Below, piece after piece: positions 8,730 to 18,074 of a stretch of 64,000 nt of DNA. The notes under the pieces are model-generated. The model was given only the letters and a program-made list of their open reading frames with translations. It was not told the DNA's origin and ran no database searches. Each line of letters opens with the position of its first letter. Position 1 is the stretch's first letter. A program made the translations under genes and the position numbers. Origin of the DNA: Diaphorobacter limosus (GTDB taxonomy: Bacteria > Pseudomonadota > Gammaproteobacteria > Burkholderiales > Burkholderiaceae_C); NCBI RefSeq assembly GCF_033100095.1, contig NZ_CP136921.1, forward strand, positions 3,189,001 to 3,253,000, given 5' to 3'.

Positions 8730-8818
8730 CCTCACCCCTCCCTCTCCCCAAAGGGGCGAGGGCGATCGGTTGCGCCGGTTTTTACTCCCTCTCCCTCTGG
8801 GAGAGGGTGGGGGTGAGG
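8730..8818. repeat. Long inverted repeat of CCTCACCC/CCCTCTCC type, copy A
   Basis: CCTCACCCCTCCCTCTCCCC (8730-8749) is almost the reverse complement of GGGAGAGGGTGGGGGTGAGG (8799-8818). A ~49-bp centre holds smaller hairpins. The same element type recurs at 59649-59755 between glyQ and glyS. It has no coding content and is probably a dispersed intergenic palindrome that can fold in RNA. Confidence 0.75.
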
Positions 8819-8863
8819 GCCGCCACCGTATCTGAGGCATGTCGCCAGTCAGGCAAAAAAGCC

Positions 8864-10075
8864 TCAATGCCCGGCGGGCCGCTCCACCGCCAGCTCGGAC
8901 AGCACGCGCAGCAGCGCGCGGTTGATGTCTTCCAGCTCCAGCTCATGCGCCTCGCACAGCTGGACGATGGCGCCGGCGCTGTCGCCCTCGAGCGCGCAGG
9001 CCAGCTCCAGGCTGGGGGCGTAGGCGCCGGTGCGCAGCACGGCGGCGTTGTAGATGCGCTCGGACAGCGGCAGGCGGTGCAATATGGCGCCCAGGTTCTC
9101 GTGCAGCAGCTCGTCGAGTTGCGAGAACAGGCCGGCCAGATACACCTCGCCGCGCAGCTCGGTGCCGGCGCCGGCCTGCAGCAGCTGCTCGGTCAGGCGC
9201 GCGCGCAGCACCATGGCGCTGCGTATCGGGCGCAGGTCGGGCTCGGTGGCGCAATGCGGCAGCTGGTCGGACAGCCAGCGCGAGAGCGAACCGTAGCCCA
9301 TCATCACCAGGCCGCGGCGCAGCGAATCCACCCCCGTGCGCAGGCCCAGCGCCGCCGAATTGGTATAGACCAGGAAGCGGTGGGCCAGCAGCGGGTCCTG
9401 GCCCAGGATCTGCTCCAGGCGGTCTATCGACTGGTCATCGTCTATGGCCTTGAGCAGCTTCTGCACCACCTCGTGCGCCGGCGCCAGCGGCTGGTGGCGC
9501 AGGCTGTGCAGCACATCCTCCATGGGCCAGCCGGCCACGGCCAGGGCACGGCCCTGGTCCAGGCATTGCGAGAGCAGCGCGCGGCTGGCCACGTTGTCGT
9601 ACATCTGCCCGGCGATCAGCGGGCTGGGCTGCTTGCCGCCGGCTGCCTGCAGCGCGGCGGCGGCATCGCTGCCGGACAGCTGCAGCAGGCTGTTGTCGAA
9701 CAGGCGCGCGGTGTCGGCGTCGGGCAGGCGGCTCAAGGTGCCGCTCCACACCAGGCGCAGGCCGCGGCCATGGGCGCGTTGCACGTTCTCGCGCACGGCG
9801 GGCAGCGCCAGCCAGTCGCCCGGCACCGCTATCCAGGGCGCGCCGCGCGGGGCGTGCTGCAGCAGATCGATGAGCAGCGCCTGCGAGCGCGGCGACAGCA
9901 GCAGCGGCGCGGACGCGGCGCTCCACAGCTCTTGCAGGGTGCGCAGCAGGTGCGCGGCATCGACCCGCTGGCTGCCATGGCCATGCACGTACAGCTGCAC
10001 GCCGGCGAGCTTGCGCGCGGCATTCCATAGAGGGCGGTAGCCCAGTACCAGGCTGCCTAGGACGGATTGGACCAT
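8864..10075 (-). CDS. HDOD-domain signalling protein (EAL/YuxH-like N-terminal half)
   Basis: 403 aa. The C-terminal half (about residues 195-390) looks like an HDOD domain: PLAPAHEVVQKLLKAIDDDQSIDRLEQILGQDPLLAHRFLVYTNSAALG followed by a helical bundle (LRRGLVMMGYGSLSRWLSDQL). The N-terminal half resembles the degenerate EAL-type domain of YuxH-like proteins but lacks recognisable c-di-GMP-hydrolysing motifs. EAL-HDOD proteins act in signal output, often in motility, virulence or c-di-GMP circuits. The position just downstream of the flagellar operon on the same strand supports a motility link, although the 64-bp gap leaves cotranscription open. Confidence 0.75.
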   Translation of the reverse strand: MVQSVLGSLVLGYRPLWNAARKLAGVQLYVHGHGSQRVDAAHLLRTLQELWSAASAPLLLSPRSQALLIDLLQHAPRGAPWIAVPGDWLALPAVRENVQRAHGRGLRLVWSGTLSRLPDADTARLFDNSLLQLSGSDAAAALQAAGGKQPSPLIAGQMYDNVASRALLSQCLDQGRALAVAGWPMEDVLHSLRHQPLAPAHEVVQKLLKAIDDDQSIDRLEQILGQDPLLAHRFLVYTNSAALGLRTGVDSLRRGLVMMGYGSLSRWLSDQLPHCATEPDLRPIRSAMVLRARLTEQLLQAGAGTELRGEVYLAGLFSQLDELLHENLGAILHRLPLSERIYNAAVLRTGAYAPSLELACALEGDSAGAIVQLCEAHELELEDINRALLRVLSELAVERPAGH

Positions 10076-10139
10076 GGGGTGGGGTCAGGCAATGGAGATG
10101 ATGGCTGCGATTGTCGCGCCTTCGAACATGCTCCAGGCC

Positions 10140-11390
10140 CTATCCGTTGACGTAGTTGAACAGCGACAGGCGCTGCACCTGGGCATAGGACTTGAGGGCC
10201 GCCTCCAGGCCGACGTTGGCGTTCTGGAAGTCGGAGATGCCCTTGAGCATGTCCAGGTCTTCGGCGCGCGAGCGGTCGGCCTCCAGCTGGATGGAACGGC
10301 TTTCCTGGTCGCCCGTGATGCGGTCGGCGCGGTTGAGCAGCTCGCCGGCGTAGCCGCGGATATTGCTCAGGCGCTCGATGCCGGCGTCCATGTGGGCCAG
10401 CGCCTGGCTGACGGTCTGCGCGGCCTGGGTGCTGCTGGTGGCGTTGGTGATGCCCTTGATGGCGCTGTCGATCGAGCTCATCAGGCTGGGGCTAGGCTGC
10501 AGCCCCACCTTGTCGCCCACGACGGGCGTGCCCTGCAGGCTGAAGTTCATCACCGAAACGCCGCCGTCGGTGATGGTGATCGGTATCGGCTGGCCGGTGA
10601 CGGCGGATGCCGTGAAGGGGCCGCCGGGGACGGCAACGCCGTTCTTCGTCAGGCTGTACTGCACCTGCGTGTTGCCACCGCTGGTGGTCACGCCGCCGAT
10701 CTGCAGCTCGTAGCCGGCGCCAGCCAGCACGTCGCGGTTGGAGGTGGTGACGGCGCTGGTCACCAGGGAGCTGCCCGGGGCCTGCGTCACGCTGGCGCCA
10801 TAGATGCCGTCGCGCACCGGGTCGAACATCAGCGCCGCATGGCCGTCCACCGTGGTGGCGATGCTGGTGCTGTCGCTGCTGGCCTGGCCGGGCTGGCCTA
10901 TGAATTGGTAGTCGGGGCTGCCGGTCAGTGGCCCGGTGAAGGGCTGCAGCGCGCTGCCCAGGGCGCCCAGCAGCGGGATGCCGTTGGTGTCCTTGCGGTT
11001 GATCACGTCGCGCAGCTGCTCCTGCAGGCTCTGGATCTGGTTGGCGTAGGTCTTGCGGTCTTCGTTCTTCAGCGCGCCGCCGCCGGCGCCCACCATGAGC
11101 TGGCGCATCTCCTGCACCAGGCCGATGGCGTCGCCCAGCGTAGTCTCGGCCTGGGTGATGGCGTTGCGCTGCACCTCCAGCGCGCGCTGCTCGGTCTGTA
11201 TGCGGCTGATGCGGGTGAGGGCGCGCTCGGCCTGGGCGGCGGCCACGGGATCGTCGCTGGGGCGCACCACGCGCTTGCCGGAGGTCAGGTTCTCCTGCAG
11301 ATCCACCAGGGTCTTTTGCCGTGTGCTCAGGTTGCGCACCGAGCTGTCGTACATGTTGGCGGTGCTGACGCGAAAGAAGGAGCTGCTCAT
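10140..11390 (-). CDS. flgL: Flagellar hook-filament junction protein FlgL
   Basis: 416 aa. The N-terminus SSFFRVSTANMYDSSVRNLSTRQKTLVDLQENLTSGKRVVRPSDDPVAA and the C-terminal heptad region (RLSNIRGYAGELLNRADRITGDQESRSIQLEADRSRAEDLDMLKGISDFQNANVGLEAALKSYAQVQRLSLFNYV) are the paired D0/D1 coiled-coil ends of the flagellin/FlgL family. HAP3 is exported through the flagellar type III system and caps the junction between FlgK and filament. It is the last gene of the flg operon, separated from flgK by 187 bp holding a palindromic repeat. The central region is Ser/Thr/Gly-rich and surface exposed. Confidence 0.95.
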   Translation of the reverse strand: MSSSFFRVSTANMYDSSVRNLSTRQKTLVDLQENLTSGKRVVRPSDDPVAAAQAERALTRISRIQTEQRALEVQRNAITQAETTLGDAIGLVQEMRQLMVGAGGGALKNEDRKTYANQIQSLQEQLRDVINRKDTNGIPLLGALGSALQPFTGPLTGSPDYQFIGQPGQASSDSTSIATTVDGHAALMFDPVRDGIYGASVTQAPGSSLVTSAVTTSNRDVLAGAGYELQIGGVTTSGGNTQVQYSLTKNGVAVPGGPFTASAVTGQPIPITITDGGVSVMNFSLQGTPVVGDKVGLQPSPSLMSSIDSAIKGITNATSSTQAAQTVSQALAHMDAGIERLSNIRGYAGELLNRADRITGDQESRSIQLEADRSRAEDLDMLKGISDFQNANVGLEAALKSYAQVQRLSLFNYVNG

Positions 11391-11459
11391 GGCGGTATTC
11401 CTATCGATGACTCATTGCGCTGCGCGCGACCCATGATCCATGCAACTGGCGCAACCCAG

Positions 11460-11577
11460 GCGAGGGCCGCCGCGCAAGGGCCGCCCCGCCGCGCTGGCGG
11501 CGTCCCCCTTCCCGCAGCGCGTAGCGATGCGAGAGAAGGGGGAAGCGGCACAGCCGCTCAGGGGGTTGGTCTTCATC
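11460..11577. repeat. Dispersed GC-rich palindromic repeat between flgK and flgL
   Basis: Contains inverted CCCCCTTC (11504-11511) / GAAGGGGG (11535-11542) and a perfect hairpin AGCGGC-ACA-GCCGCT (11544-11558). A family-typical CCGCC/GGCGG-rich stretch flanks it. Such blocks are common between genes in Comamonadaceae. Here it lies inside the flagellar operon and could modulate flgL expression by attenuation or mRNA stability (inference). Confidence 0.55.
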
Positions 11578-13563
11578 TCAGCGTCCCATGCTCTGGATCA
11601 GGTTGTCGAAGATGTTCTGCGCGATCTGCAGCATCTTGGCCGAGGCCTGGTAGGCCTGCTGGTACTGGATCAGCCGCGCGGCCTCTTCGTCCAGGTTGAC
11701 GCCGGAGACGGCCGTGCGATCCGCCTCCAGGTTGCTGGCAATCGAGTTGGACAGCTCGGCGGCGTAGCTGGCGCTCTGCGTGCGCGTGCCGATCTGGGCC
11801 ATCAGGCCGGCGTAGCCGTCGGACAGCTTGGACTCGTCGAACATCTTCACGTCGCGCAGCGCCATCAGCGCCGAGGCATTGCCGGCGTTGCGGGTGTAGA
11901 TGTCGCCGTATAGCGGATCCTTGGCGTTGCCGATGTTCACCGTATCGCCGTTCTTGGGCGTGCCCTGCAGCGTGACAGACCAGCCGTCGATGTTGATCGC
12001 CTGGCCCGAGGTGAAACCGTAGGTTGCGGGCGGCGCGGGAGGCGAGGGCAGGGCAGCGATGGGCGTGGGCGGATTGGTCGAAATATCCACGGGCGTGCCG
12101 GTCGTGCCGGCGATTGTAAAGCCCGAGCCGTTGAAGCTCAGCGTCACCGGGGTGCCGATGGCCGGCGGTGTGAGCGCTGGCATGCCGGTGGCCTTGAGGC
12201 CCGCGAGCTGCAGCGTGCCGCCATTGGACGTGCCCATGGCGGCGTTGATGGGGTTGGCCGCCGCCAGATCGCGCGGCGAGTTGACCAGGGACTTGATGTT
12301 GGCCGCGGCGTCGGCAAAGGGCTTGAACAGGATGCGCTCGCCCGCCGCGCCCGCGCCGGTGAGGTTGAACGTCAGGCCGTCGATGTTCTGCAGGCTCGGA
12401 TCCGTGAGGCTGGTGAAGCCTGTGGTCTTGCCGTCGGACAGGCGCACCACCTGGCCCGCATTGGCTCCGGTAAAGCGCACCTCGTAGTCCGAGGCGGCGA
12501 AGCGCGTCGGGTCGGCGTAGCTGACATTGCTGCCCGCCAGGCCGGCGCTGCTGGTGTAGCCATTGGCGCCGGCGGGCACGGTGAACAGGTCGCCGCCGGG
12601 CTTGCCGTCCAGCGTCAGGCCCAGCCTGTTCTGCGCGTTCATGCTCATGCCTATGGCCAGCGCCATGCGCCCGAGCAGGTTGCGCCCCTCCACCAGGTCG
12701 TTGTTGGCAAACTTCAGCAGGCCGACCATCTCGCCGCCGCCCAGCATGTCCTCCTGCATCTCCGACGGCGTGGCGCCGGGGCGGTTGAAGAACAGGCGCA
12801 TCTGGTTGCTGCCCGTGAACAGCTGTGATTCGGCCACCGACACCGATGCCGCCTGGTTGCCCAGCACCAGCGCCTGGCTGCCGCCGATGAACACGCCGAT
12901 GGAGCCGTCGTCGGCCGGGATCTGCGTGGTCTGTATGTATTGGTTCAGCTCGCGTATCAGCTGGTCACGCCGGTCCAGCAGGTCGTTGGGCGACTGGCCG
13001 TTGCCCTTGGCGCGCGCCACCTGCTCGTTGGCCTCGGCAATGCTTTGCGCCAGCTGGTTGATGCGCGTGGCGTTGTTGCTCAGCTGCTCGTTCACCGAGT
13101 ATTCGAGCTCGTGCAGCTGATTGCCGCTGTTGCGCATGCGCGATGCCATCTCGTTCATGCGCGTCAGCGTGACGGTGCGCGCCGTGATGTCGGAGGGCGC
13201 GGCCACCACGTCCACCAGCGAGTTGAGCATGTCGGATATCGCCGCCCCCAGGCCGGTGGCCCCGCCCTGGAACACGTCCTGCAGCTGCGTCAGGCGCTCG
13301 GCGCGCACCGTGTCGCCGGCCTGCACGGCCTGCGCGGCGGCGGCCTGGCGCGTCAGCAGCTCGTTGTGGTTGCGCATGATGGTGACCACGTTGACGCCGT
13401 TGCCGATATAGCCCGAACCGCTGAACTGGCCCTGCACCGTCTGCAGGTGCACGCTCTGGCGTGAATAGCCGGCGGTGCTGACGTTGGCGATGTTGTGCCC
13501 CGTGGTCTGCAGGGCCGTCTGGTTGGCGAGCAGGGCGCGGGCACCGACGCTGAGCAGGCTCAT
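11578..13563 (-). CDS. flgK: Flagellar hook-associated protein FlgK
   Basis: 661 aa. The N-terminal rod/hook signature LLSVGARALLANQTALQTTGHNIANVSTAGYSRQ and the C-terminal SGVNLDEEAARLIQYQQAYQASAKMLQIAQNIFDNLIQSM are diagnostic of FlgK (HAP1). It is secreted by the flagellar export apparatus and forms the first junction layer on the hook. Between the conserved ends lies a long Gly/Ala/Thr-rich variable domain (about residues 350-520), which accounts for the length above the 550-aa enterobacterial protein. It follows flgJ by 13 bp in the operon. Confidence 0.96.
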   Translation of the reverse strand: MSLLSVGARALLANQTALQTTGHNIANVSTAGYSRQSVHLQTVQGQFSGSGYIGNGVNVVTIMRNHNELLTRQAAAAQAVQAGDTVRAERLTQLQDVFQGGATGLGAAISDMLNSLVDVVAAPSDITARTVTLTRMNEMASRMRNSGNQLHELEYSVNEQLSNNATRINQLAQSIAEANEQVARAKGNGQSPNDLLDRRDQLIRELNQYIQTTQIPADDGSIGVFIGGSQALVLGNQAASVSVAESQLFTGSNQMRLFFNRPGATPSEMQEDMLGGGEMVGLLKFANNDLVEGRNLLGRMALAIGMSMNAQNRLGLTLDGKPGGDLFTVPAGANGYTSSAGLAGSNVSYADPTRFAASDYEVRFTGANAGQVVRLSDGKTTGFTSLTDPSLQNIDGLTFNLTGAGAAGERILFKPFADAAANIKSLVNSPRDLAAANPINAAMGTSNGGTLQLAGLKATGMPALTPPAIGTPVTLSFNGSGFTIAGTTGTPVDISTNPPTPIAALPSPPAPPATYGFTSGQAINIDGWSVTLQGTPKNGDTVNIGNAKDPLYGDIYTRNAGNASALMALRDVKMFDESKLSDGYAGLMAQIGTRTQSASYAAELSNSIASNLEADRTAVSGVNLDEEAARLIQYQQAYQASAKMLQIAQNIFDNLIQSMGR

Positions 13564-13576
13564 GATCTACCCCTTG

Positions 13577-14512
13577 TCAGGCCTGTGTGCCTGTGGCCCG
13601 GGCCAGCAGCGGCGAGCGCGCTATGCCGTGCGTGCTCTGGATGGCGCGGCTGAGCTTGGTGGCGTATTGCGGGTCGGTGGCGTAGCCGGCCTTTTGCAGC
13701 TCTGCCGCAAAGGCCACGGCCGAATGGGTCTTGGCGCGCGCCTTCTCGTAGCGCGGGCTGTCGTTGATCAGGCGCGCGTAGTCCTTGAACGAGTCCTCGT
13801 AGGAGTCGTAGGCGCGGAATTTGGCCACCGTCTTGCGCGGCACGCCGTTCACGTACTCGGTGGTGGTCACCTCGGCCACCTTGCCGGTCCAGCCCTTGCC
13901 GGCCTTGATGCCGAACAGGTTGAAGGCGTTGCTGCCGTCCTTGTTGCGGATCTCGCTTTTGCCCCAGCCGGTCTCGTGGCCGGCCTGGCCCAGCATGAAG
14001 CTGGCGGGAATGCCACTGTCCTGCGCCACGCGCTCGGCGGCGGCGCGGTGGTGCTGCACGAAGTCGTCGCGCCCCTTGGGGCCACGCACGCGCGGGTTGT
14101 CCGCGGGGGCGGCCTTGCGCAGCGTGGTGTCCAGGCTCAGCGTGGAGCCGGGCACCAGGGCGGTCTGGCCGTCGCCGCCGAGCTGCTTGGACAGCTGGCG
14201 CTGGATGGCGTCCGACAGGCCGCCGGGCAGGCCCGACATCTGCACCGACAGCTGCTGGTCGAGCAGGTCATTCGCCAGGTTGCCCTCGGCGCCATCGAGC
14301 AGGCCGGACTTGGCCGTGGCCTCGCGCATGCTCTTGATCAGCTCGCGCATGAACAGCGATTCGAGCTGCTTGGCGGCCTCTTGCACCGCACCCTGGGTGG
14401 CCTGCGCGTCGCCCTGGGTGGACTGGAATTTCAGCGCATTCAGCGAGCGCCCATCGACGGCCAGCGCCTGGCGGGCGTTGACCGTGGTGCTGGGGTTCAG
14501 CGGGATGCTCAT
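13577..14512 (-). CDS. flgJ: Flagellar rod assembly protein / peptidoglycan hydrolase FlgJ
   Basis: 311 aa with the two-domain beta/gammaproteobacterial layout. The N-terminal rod-binding domain (QEAAKQLESLFMRELIKSMREAT) is joined to a C-terminal beta-N-acetylglucosaminidase domain from about residue 160, with the catalytic-Glu segment MLGQAGHETGWGKSEIR and the motif NAFNLFGIKAG. It acts in the periplasm, capping the growing rod and opening the peptidoglycan. Its start overlaps the flgI stop by one base, indicating translational coupling. Confidence 0.95.
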   Translation of the reverse strand: MSIPLNPSTTVNARQALAVDGRSLNALKFQSTQGDAQATQGAVQEAAKQLESLFMRELIKSMREATAKSGLLDGAEGNLANDLLDQQLSVQMSGLPGGLSDAIQRQLSKQLGGDGQTALVPGSTLSLDTTLRKAAPADNPRVRGPKGRDDFVQHHRAAAERVAQDSGIPASFMLGQAGHETGWGKSEIRNKDGSNAFNLFGIKAGKGWTGKVAEVTTTEYVNGVPRKTVAKFRAYDSYEDSFKDYARLINDSPRYEKARAKTHSAVAFAAELQKAGYATDPQYATKLSRAIQSTHGIARSPLLARATGTQA

Positions 14513-15657
14513 CAGATCACCTCCAGCTCGGCATTCAGCGCGCCCGCCGCCTTGATGGCCTGCAGGATGGCCAGCAGGTCCTGCGGCGTGGCGCCCAGGG
14601 TGTTGAGGGCGCGCACCACGTCGGCCAGTTGCGGCGAGGCCGGCACCTGCAGCACCTTGCCGCCGTCCTGCTTGATCTGGATGTCGCTCTTTTGTGCGAC
14701 CACGGTCTGGCCCTGCGACAGCGGTGCCGGCTGGCTGATGACCGGCGTGCTGCTGATGGTGATGGACAGGTTGCCATGGGCGATGGCGCAGGGCCCCAGC
14801 GTCACCGCCTGGTTGAGCACGATGGAGCCGGTGCGCGGGTTGATCACCACCTTGGCCGCAGGGGTGGAATCGGGCAGCGGCAGCTCTTCGAGCTCGGCAA
14901 TGAAGTTCACGCGCGCACCGGGGTCTTGCGGTGCCTGTACCTGCACCGTACGACCGTCGAGCGCCGTGGCCGTGCCACCGCCCAGGCGCTCGTTGATGAC
15001 GCGCGCCACCTTGCGCGCGGTCTGGAAGTCGGATGCGTTCAGGCCCAGTTTGATGGTCTCGCCCTCGTGCAGCGGCGTGGGCACGCTGCGCTCTACCTGG
15101 GCGCCATCGGGCACGCGGCCGGCGCTCAAATGGTTGACCTGCACCTTGGAGCCGCCTGCCGATGCGCCCGCGCCGCCTACCACCACGTTACCCTGGGCCA
15201 GGGCGTAGATCTCGCCATCCGCGCCGCGCAGCGGCGTGGCAATCAGCGTGCCGCCCTTGAGCGACTTGGCATTGCCCATCGAGGCCACGGTCACGTCGAT
15301 GCTTTGCCCCGGCTGGGCAAAGGCCGGCAACTGCGCGGTGACGATCACCGTGGCCACGTTCTTGAGCTGCGGCGCCGTGGCGCCCGCGGGCAGGCTGATG
15401 CCGGCCTGTTGCAGGTAGTTCTGCATGGCCTGGGTGGTGATAGGCATCTGCGTGGTCTGGTCGCCCGTGCCGTCCAGCCCCACCACCAGGCCGTAGCCTG
15501 TGAGCTGGTTGCTACGCACGCCCTGCACCGCCGCCACCTCCTTGATGCGCAGCGCATGCGCCGGCTGAGCCGCAGCCAGCGCCAGCAGCCCGAACACGGC
15601 CAGCTGCCGCAGCGCGCCGATGGCCGTCGATGAAAGGGGCAGGGCAAGCGTGGTCAT
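14512..15657 (-). CDS. flgI: Flagellar P-ring protein FlgI
   Basis: About 381 aa. The chosen start gives MTTLALPLSSTAIGALRQLAVFGLLALAAAQPAHALRIKEVAAVQG, a clear Sec signal peptide ending at AHA. The next part, RSNQLTGYGLVVGLDGTGDQT, is the classic FlgI N-terminus. The protein is exported to the periplasm by Sec, not by the flagellar system, and polymerises into the P ring around the rod with help from FlgA. An upstream in-frame start would add ten non-family residues before the signal peptide. The promoter-proximal side is occupied by the large palindromic element that separates it from flgH. Confidence 0.95.
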   Translation of the reverse strand: MTTLALPLSSTAIGALRQLAVFGLLALAAAQPAHALRIKEVAAVQGVRSNQLTGYGLVVGLDGTGDQTTQMPITTQAMQNYLQQAGISLPAGATAPQLKNVATVIVTAQLPAFAQPGQSIDVTVASMGNAKSLKGGTLIATPLRGADGEIYALAQGNVVVGGAGASAGGSKVQVNHLSAGRVPDGAQVERSVPTPLHEGETIKLGLNASDFQTARKVARVINERLGGGTATALDGRTVQVQAPQDPGARVNFIAELEELPLPDSTPAAKVVINPRTGSIVLNQAVTLGPCAIAHGNLSITISSTPVISQPAPLSQGQTVVAQKSDIQIKQDGGKVLQVPASPQLADVVRALNTLGATPQDLLAILQAIKAAGALNAELEVI

Positions 15658-15760
15658 GGCAATGATTGTGGGCGTGTGCCCCGCCATGCAAAGCGCCGAA
15701 AAGATGCCGGAAAGCCCGTTAATTGCCGGACACCGACGCCAAGAACTAATCGGAATTAAT

Positions 15761-16568
15761 GGGGGTCAGATTCCAATTAATTTTGGCCTCTAGCGCTTGG
15801 TGGTATTGCGTGGGTAGCTCTACTTTTTGATGTTGCTGGCCGGGATGTGCGCCCGGCGGCGCACCTACCTTTCTTTGCTTCGTCAAAGAAAGGTAGGCCA
15901 AAGAAAGACGACCCTACTGTCCGTGTCCCTTCGCTTCGCTACGGGCAACCTGCGATGCTCGGTCACGGGGCGTGCCGCAGAACTCACTGCGCGCTGCGCG
16001 CTTCGTTCAAACAACTGCGGCAAGTCAGTTCACGAAGGCTGGCGTCCTGCGGCGCCAGCCCGCCCCGCGCCCTGCGCTTCTCGGCACGGCCAGAAGGGAG
16101 GGGGACGACACGGGCCATCGCTGTGCTTGGCCCGGCAAAAGGCGTGCCCCGCGCGGGGCCGAGCGCAGCGATGGCCCGTGTCGGGCTATTCAACCCCCTG
16201 GGGCTGCGCCTGGGGCGGGGCGCTTGCGGGGTGAGCATGCGCGTCGAAGCGCGCATGCTTGCGTAGACTGATTTGCCGCAGTTGTCTGAACGAAGCGCGT
16301 AGCGCGCAGTGAGTTCTGCGGCACACCCCGCAAGCGCCCCGACCCAGGTTTGCCCCGTAGCGCAGCGAAGGGGTCGCAGACTTGGGGGCGTGTTCTTTGC
16401 CTCCTTTCTTGCACGAGCAAGAAAGGAGGTCGCCCGCCGGGGCGAGACCCGGCCAGCCAAAATCAAAAAGAAGAGCTACCCACGCAATACCACCAAGCGC
16501 TAGAGGCCAAAATTAATTGGAATCCGACCCCAATTAAACCCAAATTAATTGGAATCCGACCCCAATTA
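15761..16568. repeat. ~0.8-kb nested palindromic element inserted between flgH and flgI
   Basis: The whole flgH-flgI gap (15688-16583) holds no credible gene. The outer arms 15761-15843 and ~16448-16534 are near-perfect inverted repeats (TTAATTGGAATC, GGCCTCTAGCGCTTGGTGGT and AGAGCTACCCACGC blocks). Inside lie a 14-bp hairpin (15864-15877/15884-15897), a 13-bp hairpin (16400-16412/16417-16429), a second inverted arm pair of ~60 bp (~15967-16025 and ~16264-16325) and a 17-bp central stem (16106-16122/16167-16183). The right edge has tandem copies of the 24-bp end repeat at 16513-16536 and 16545-16568. It looks like a non-autonomous, symmetric mobile palindrome. Confidence 0.8.
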
Positions 16569-16583
16569 AACCCCAATTAACCC

Positions 16584-17264
16584 CTAAAACGGCGCCACCG
16601 AGTTGAACGCCCGCGACAGCCAGCCCATGGCCTGGGCCTCGCTTTGCGCGCCGCGCCCGCGCGACTGCACGCGGGCGTTGGCCACCTGGGTGGAGGCCAC
16701 CACGCTGCCCGGCTGCAGCGAGCGCGGATCCACCGTGCCCGAGAAGCGCAGCACGTCCACGTTCTCGTTCACGCCGATCTGCTTCTCGCCGGCGACTACC
16801 AGATGGCCGTTGGGCAGCACCTCGACCACCGTGGCGGTGATGGAACCGGTGAAGGTGTTGCTGTTCTCCGTGCCGCCCTTGCCCGAGAACGCGTTCTCGC
16901 TCTTGGCCCCCAGGCCCAGCTTGCCCAGCACATTCGCCTTCAGGAAGGGGAAGGCAGAGACGCCGGCCGAGGTCTCGGAGCTGCGATCGACGTTGGAGCT
17001 GGAGTTCTGCTTGGCCGTCACCTTCTCCACGATCTGGATGGTGACGATGTCGCCCACCAGCCGCGCGCGCCGGTCTTCAAACGCCGGGCGGTAGCTGGCG
17101 GCGTGGAACAGGCTGCCGGTGGTCGCCACCTGGGGCCTCGGGGTGGCGGCCACGGGCGGCGGCGTGGTGGGCAGCAGATCCACCGGCGGCGGCGGGTTCA
17201 ACGTGGCGCAGCCCGTCAGCAGGGCCAGGGCGGCGGTGGCGGCAAGGCGCGCGGCGGCGGTCAT
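16584..17264 (-). CDS. flgH: Flagellar L-ring lipoprotein FlgH
   Basis: 226 aa. The N-terminus ends in the lipobox LTGC with Cys19, so it is a lipoprotein sent to the outer membrane. The sequence LVGDIVTIQIVEKVTAKQNSSSNVDRSS and the C-terminal LRFSGTVDPRSLQPGSVVASTQVANARV are family hallmarks. It forms the L ring through which the rod crosses the outer membrane. It lies 10 bp downstream of flgG. On its 3' side is the long palindromic element, an unusual interruption of the ring-protein pair flgH-flgI. Confidence 0.95.
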   Translation of the reverse strand: MTAAARLAATAALALLTGCATLNPPPPVDLLPTTPPPVAATPRPQVATTGSLFHAASYRPAFEDRRARLVGDIVTIQIVEKVTAKQNSSSNVDRSSETSAGVSAFPFLKANVLGKLGLGAKSENAFSGKGGTENSNTFTGSITATVVEVLPNGHLVVAGEKQIGVNENVDVLRFSGTVDPRSLQPGSVVASTQVANARVQSRGRGAQSEAQAMGWLSRAFNSVAPF

Positions 17265-17274
17265 GGCGGCTCCC

Positions 17275-18057
17275 TTACAGCTGCGACAGCTTGGCCAGCA
17301 TCTGGTCGCTGGTCTGGATGGCCTTGGAGTTCATCTCGTAGGCGCGCTGGGTCTGGATCATGGTCACCAGCTCCTCCACCACGTTGACGTTGGAGGTCTC
17401 CAGAAAGCCCTGGCGCATCACGCCCAGGCCGTTGGTGCCCGGCTGGCCCTGCTGCGGCGCGCCGGAGGCGGCGGACTCCTTGTACATGTTCTGCCCCACG
17501 GGCTGCAGGCCGGCGGCGTTGATGAAGCTGGACATGGCCAGCTGCCCCAGCTGCTGCGGCTGCGGGTTGCCGGCCAGCGTGGCGCTGACCACGCCGCTCT
17601 CGCTGATGCTGATGCTGGTCGCGCCCTGCGGCACGGTGATGCCGTTGGCCACCGGCAGGCCGCCGGAGGTGACCAGGCGCCCCTGCGAGTCGAGCTGGAA
17701 CGAACCGTCGCGCGTGTAGCCAATGGTGCCGTCGGGCAGTTGCACTTCAAAGAAACCGTTGCCGTTGATCGCCACGTCCAGGCTGTTGCTCGACTGCTGC
17801 AGGCTGCCCTGGGTGAAGTTGCGGCTGGTGGCCACGGTGCGCACGCCCAGCCCTAAGTGCAGGCCGGTGGGGAGCTGGTTTTCCTCGCTGGTCTGGGCGC
17901 CCACCTGGCGCAGGTTCTGGTAGATCAGGTCTTCGAACACCGCGTTGTTGCGCTTGAAGCCGGTGGTGGAGACGTTGGAGAGGTTGTGCGAGATCACGTC
18001 CAGCTGCGTCTGCTGGGCGGTCATGCCGGTCTTGGCGATCCACAGGGAATTGATCAT
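17275..18057 (-). CDS. flgG: Flagellar distal rod protein FlgG
   Basis: 260 aa, the standard length. It begins [44 protein letters not shown] and ends with the [36 protein letters not shown] helix typical of FlgG. It forms the distal rod between the proximal rod and the hook, exported through the flagellar type III apparatus. The gene follows flgF by 17 bp and has a good ribosome-binding site (GAGGAGAA) directly before the start. Confidence 0.97.
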   Translation of the reverse strand: MINSLWIAKTGMTAQQTQLDVISHNLSNVSTTGFKRNNAVFEDLIYQNLRQVGAQTSEENQLPTGLHLGLGVRTVATSRNFTQGSLQQSSNSLDVAINGNGFFEVQLPDGTIGYTRDGSFQLDSQGRLVTSGGLPVANGITVPQGATSISISESGVVSATLAGNPQPQQLGQLAMSSFINAAGLQPVGQNMYKESAASGAPQQGQPGTNGLGVMRQGFLETSNVNVVEELVTMIQTQRAYEMNSKAIQTSDQMLAKLSQL

Positions 18058-18074
18058 GGTGTTCTCCTCGGTGT

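Noticed and set aside
15827..16503. Several small open frames inside the flgH-flgI palindrome
   Set aside because: They mirror each other across the inverted arms, have no ribosome-binding sites or protein-like composition and are explained by the repeat.
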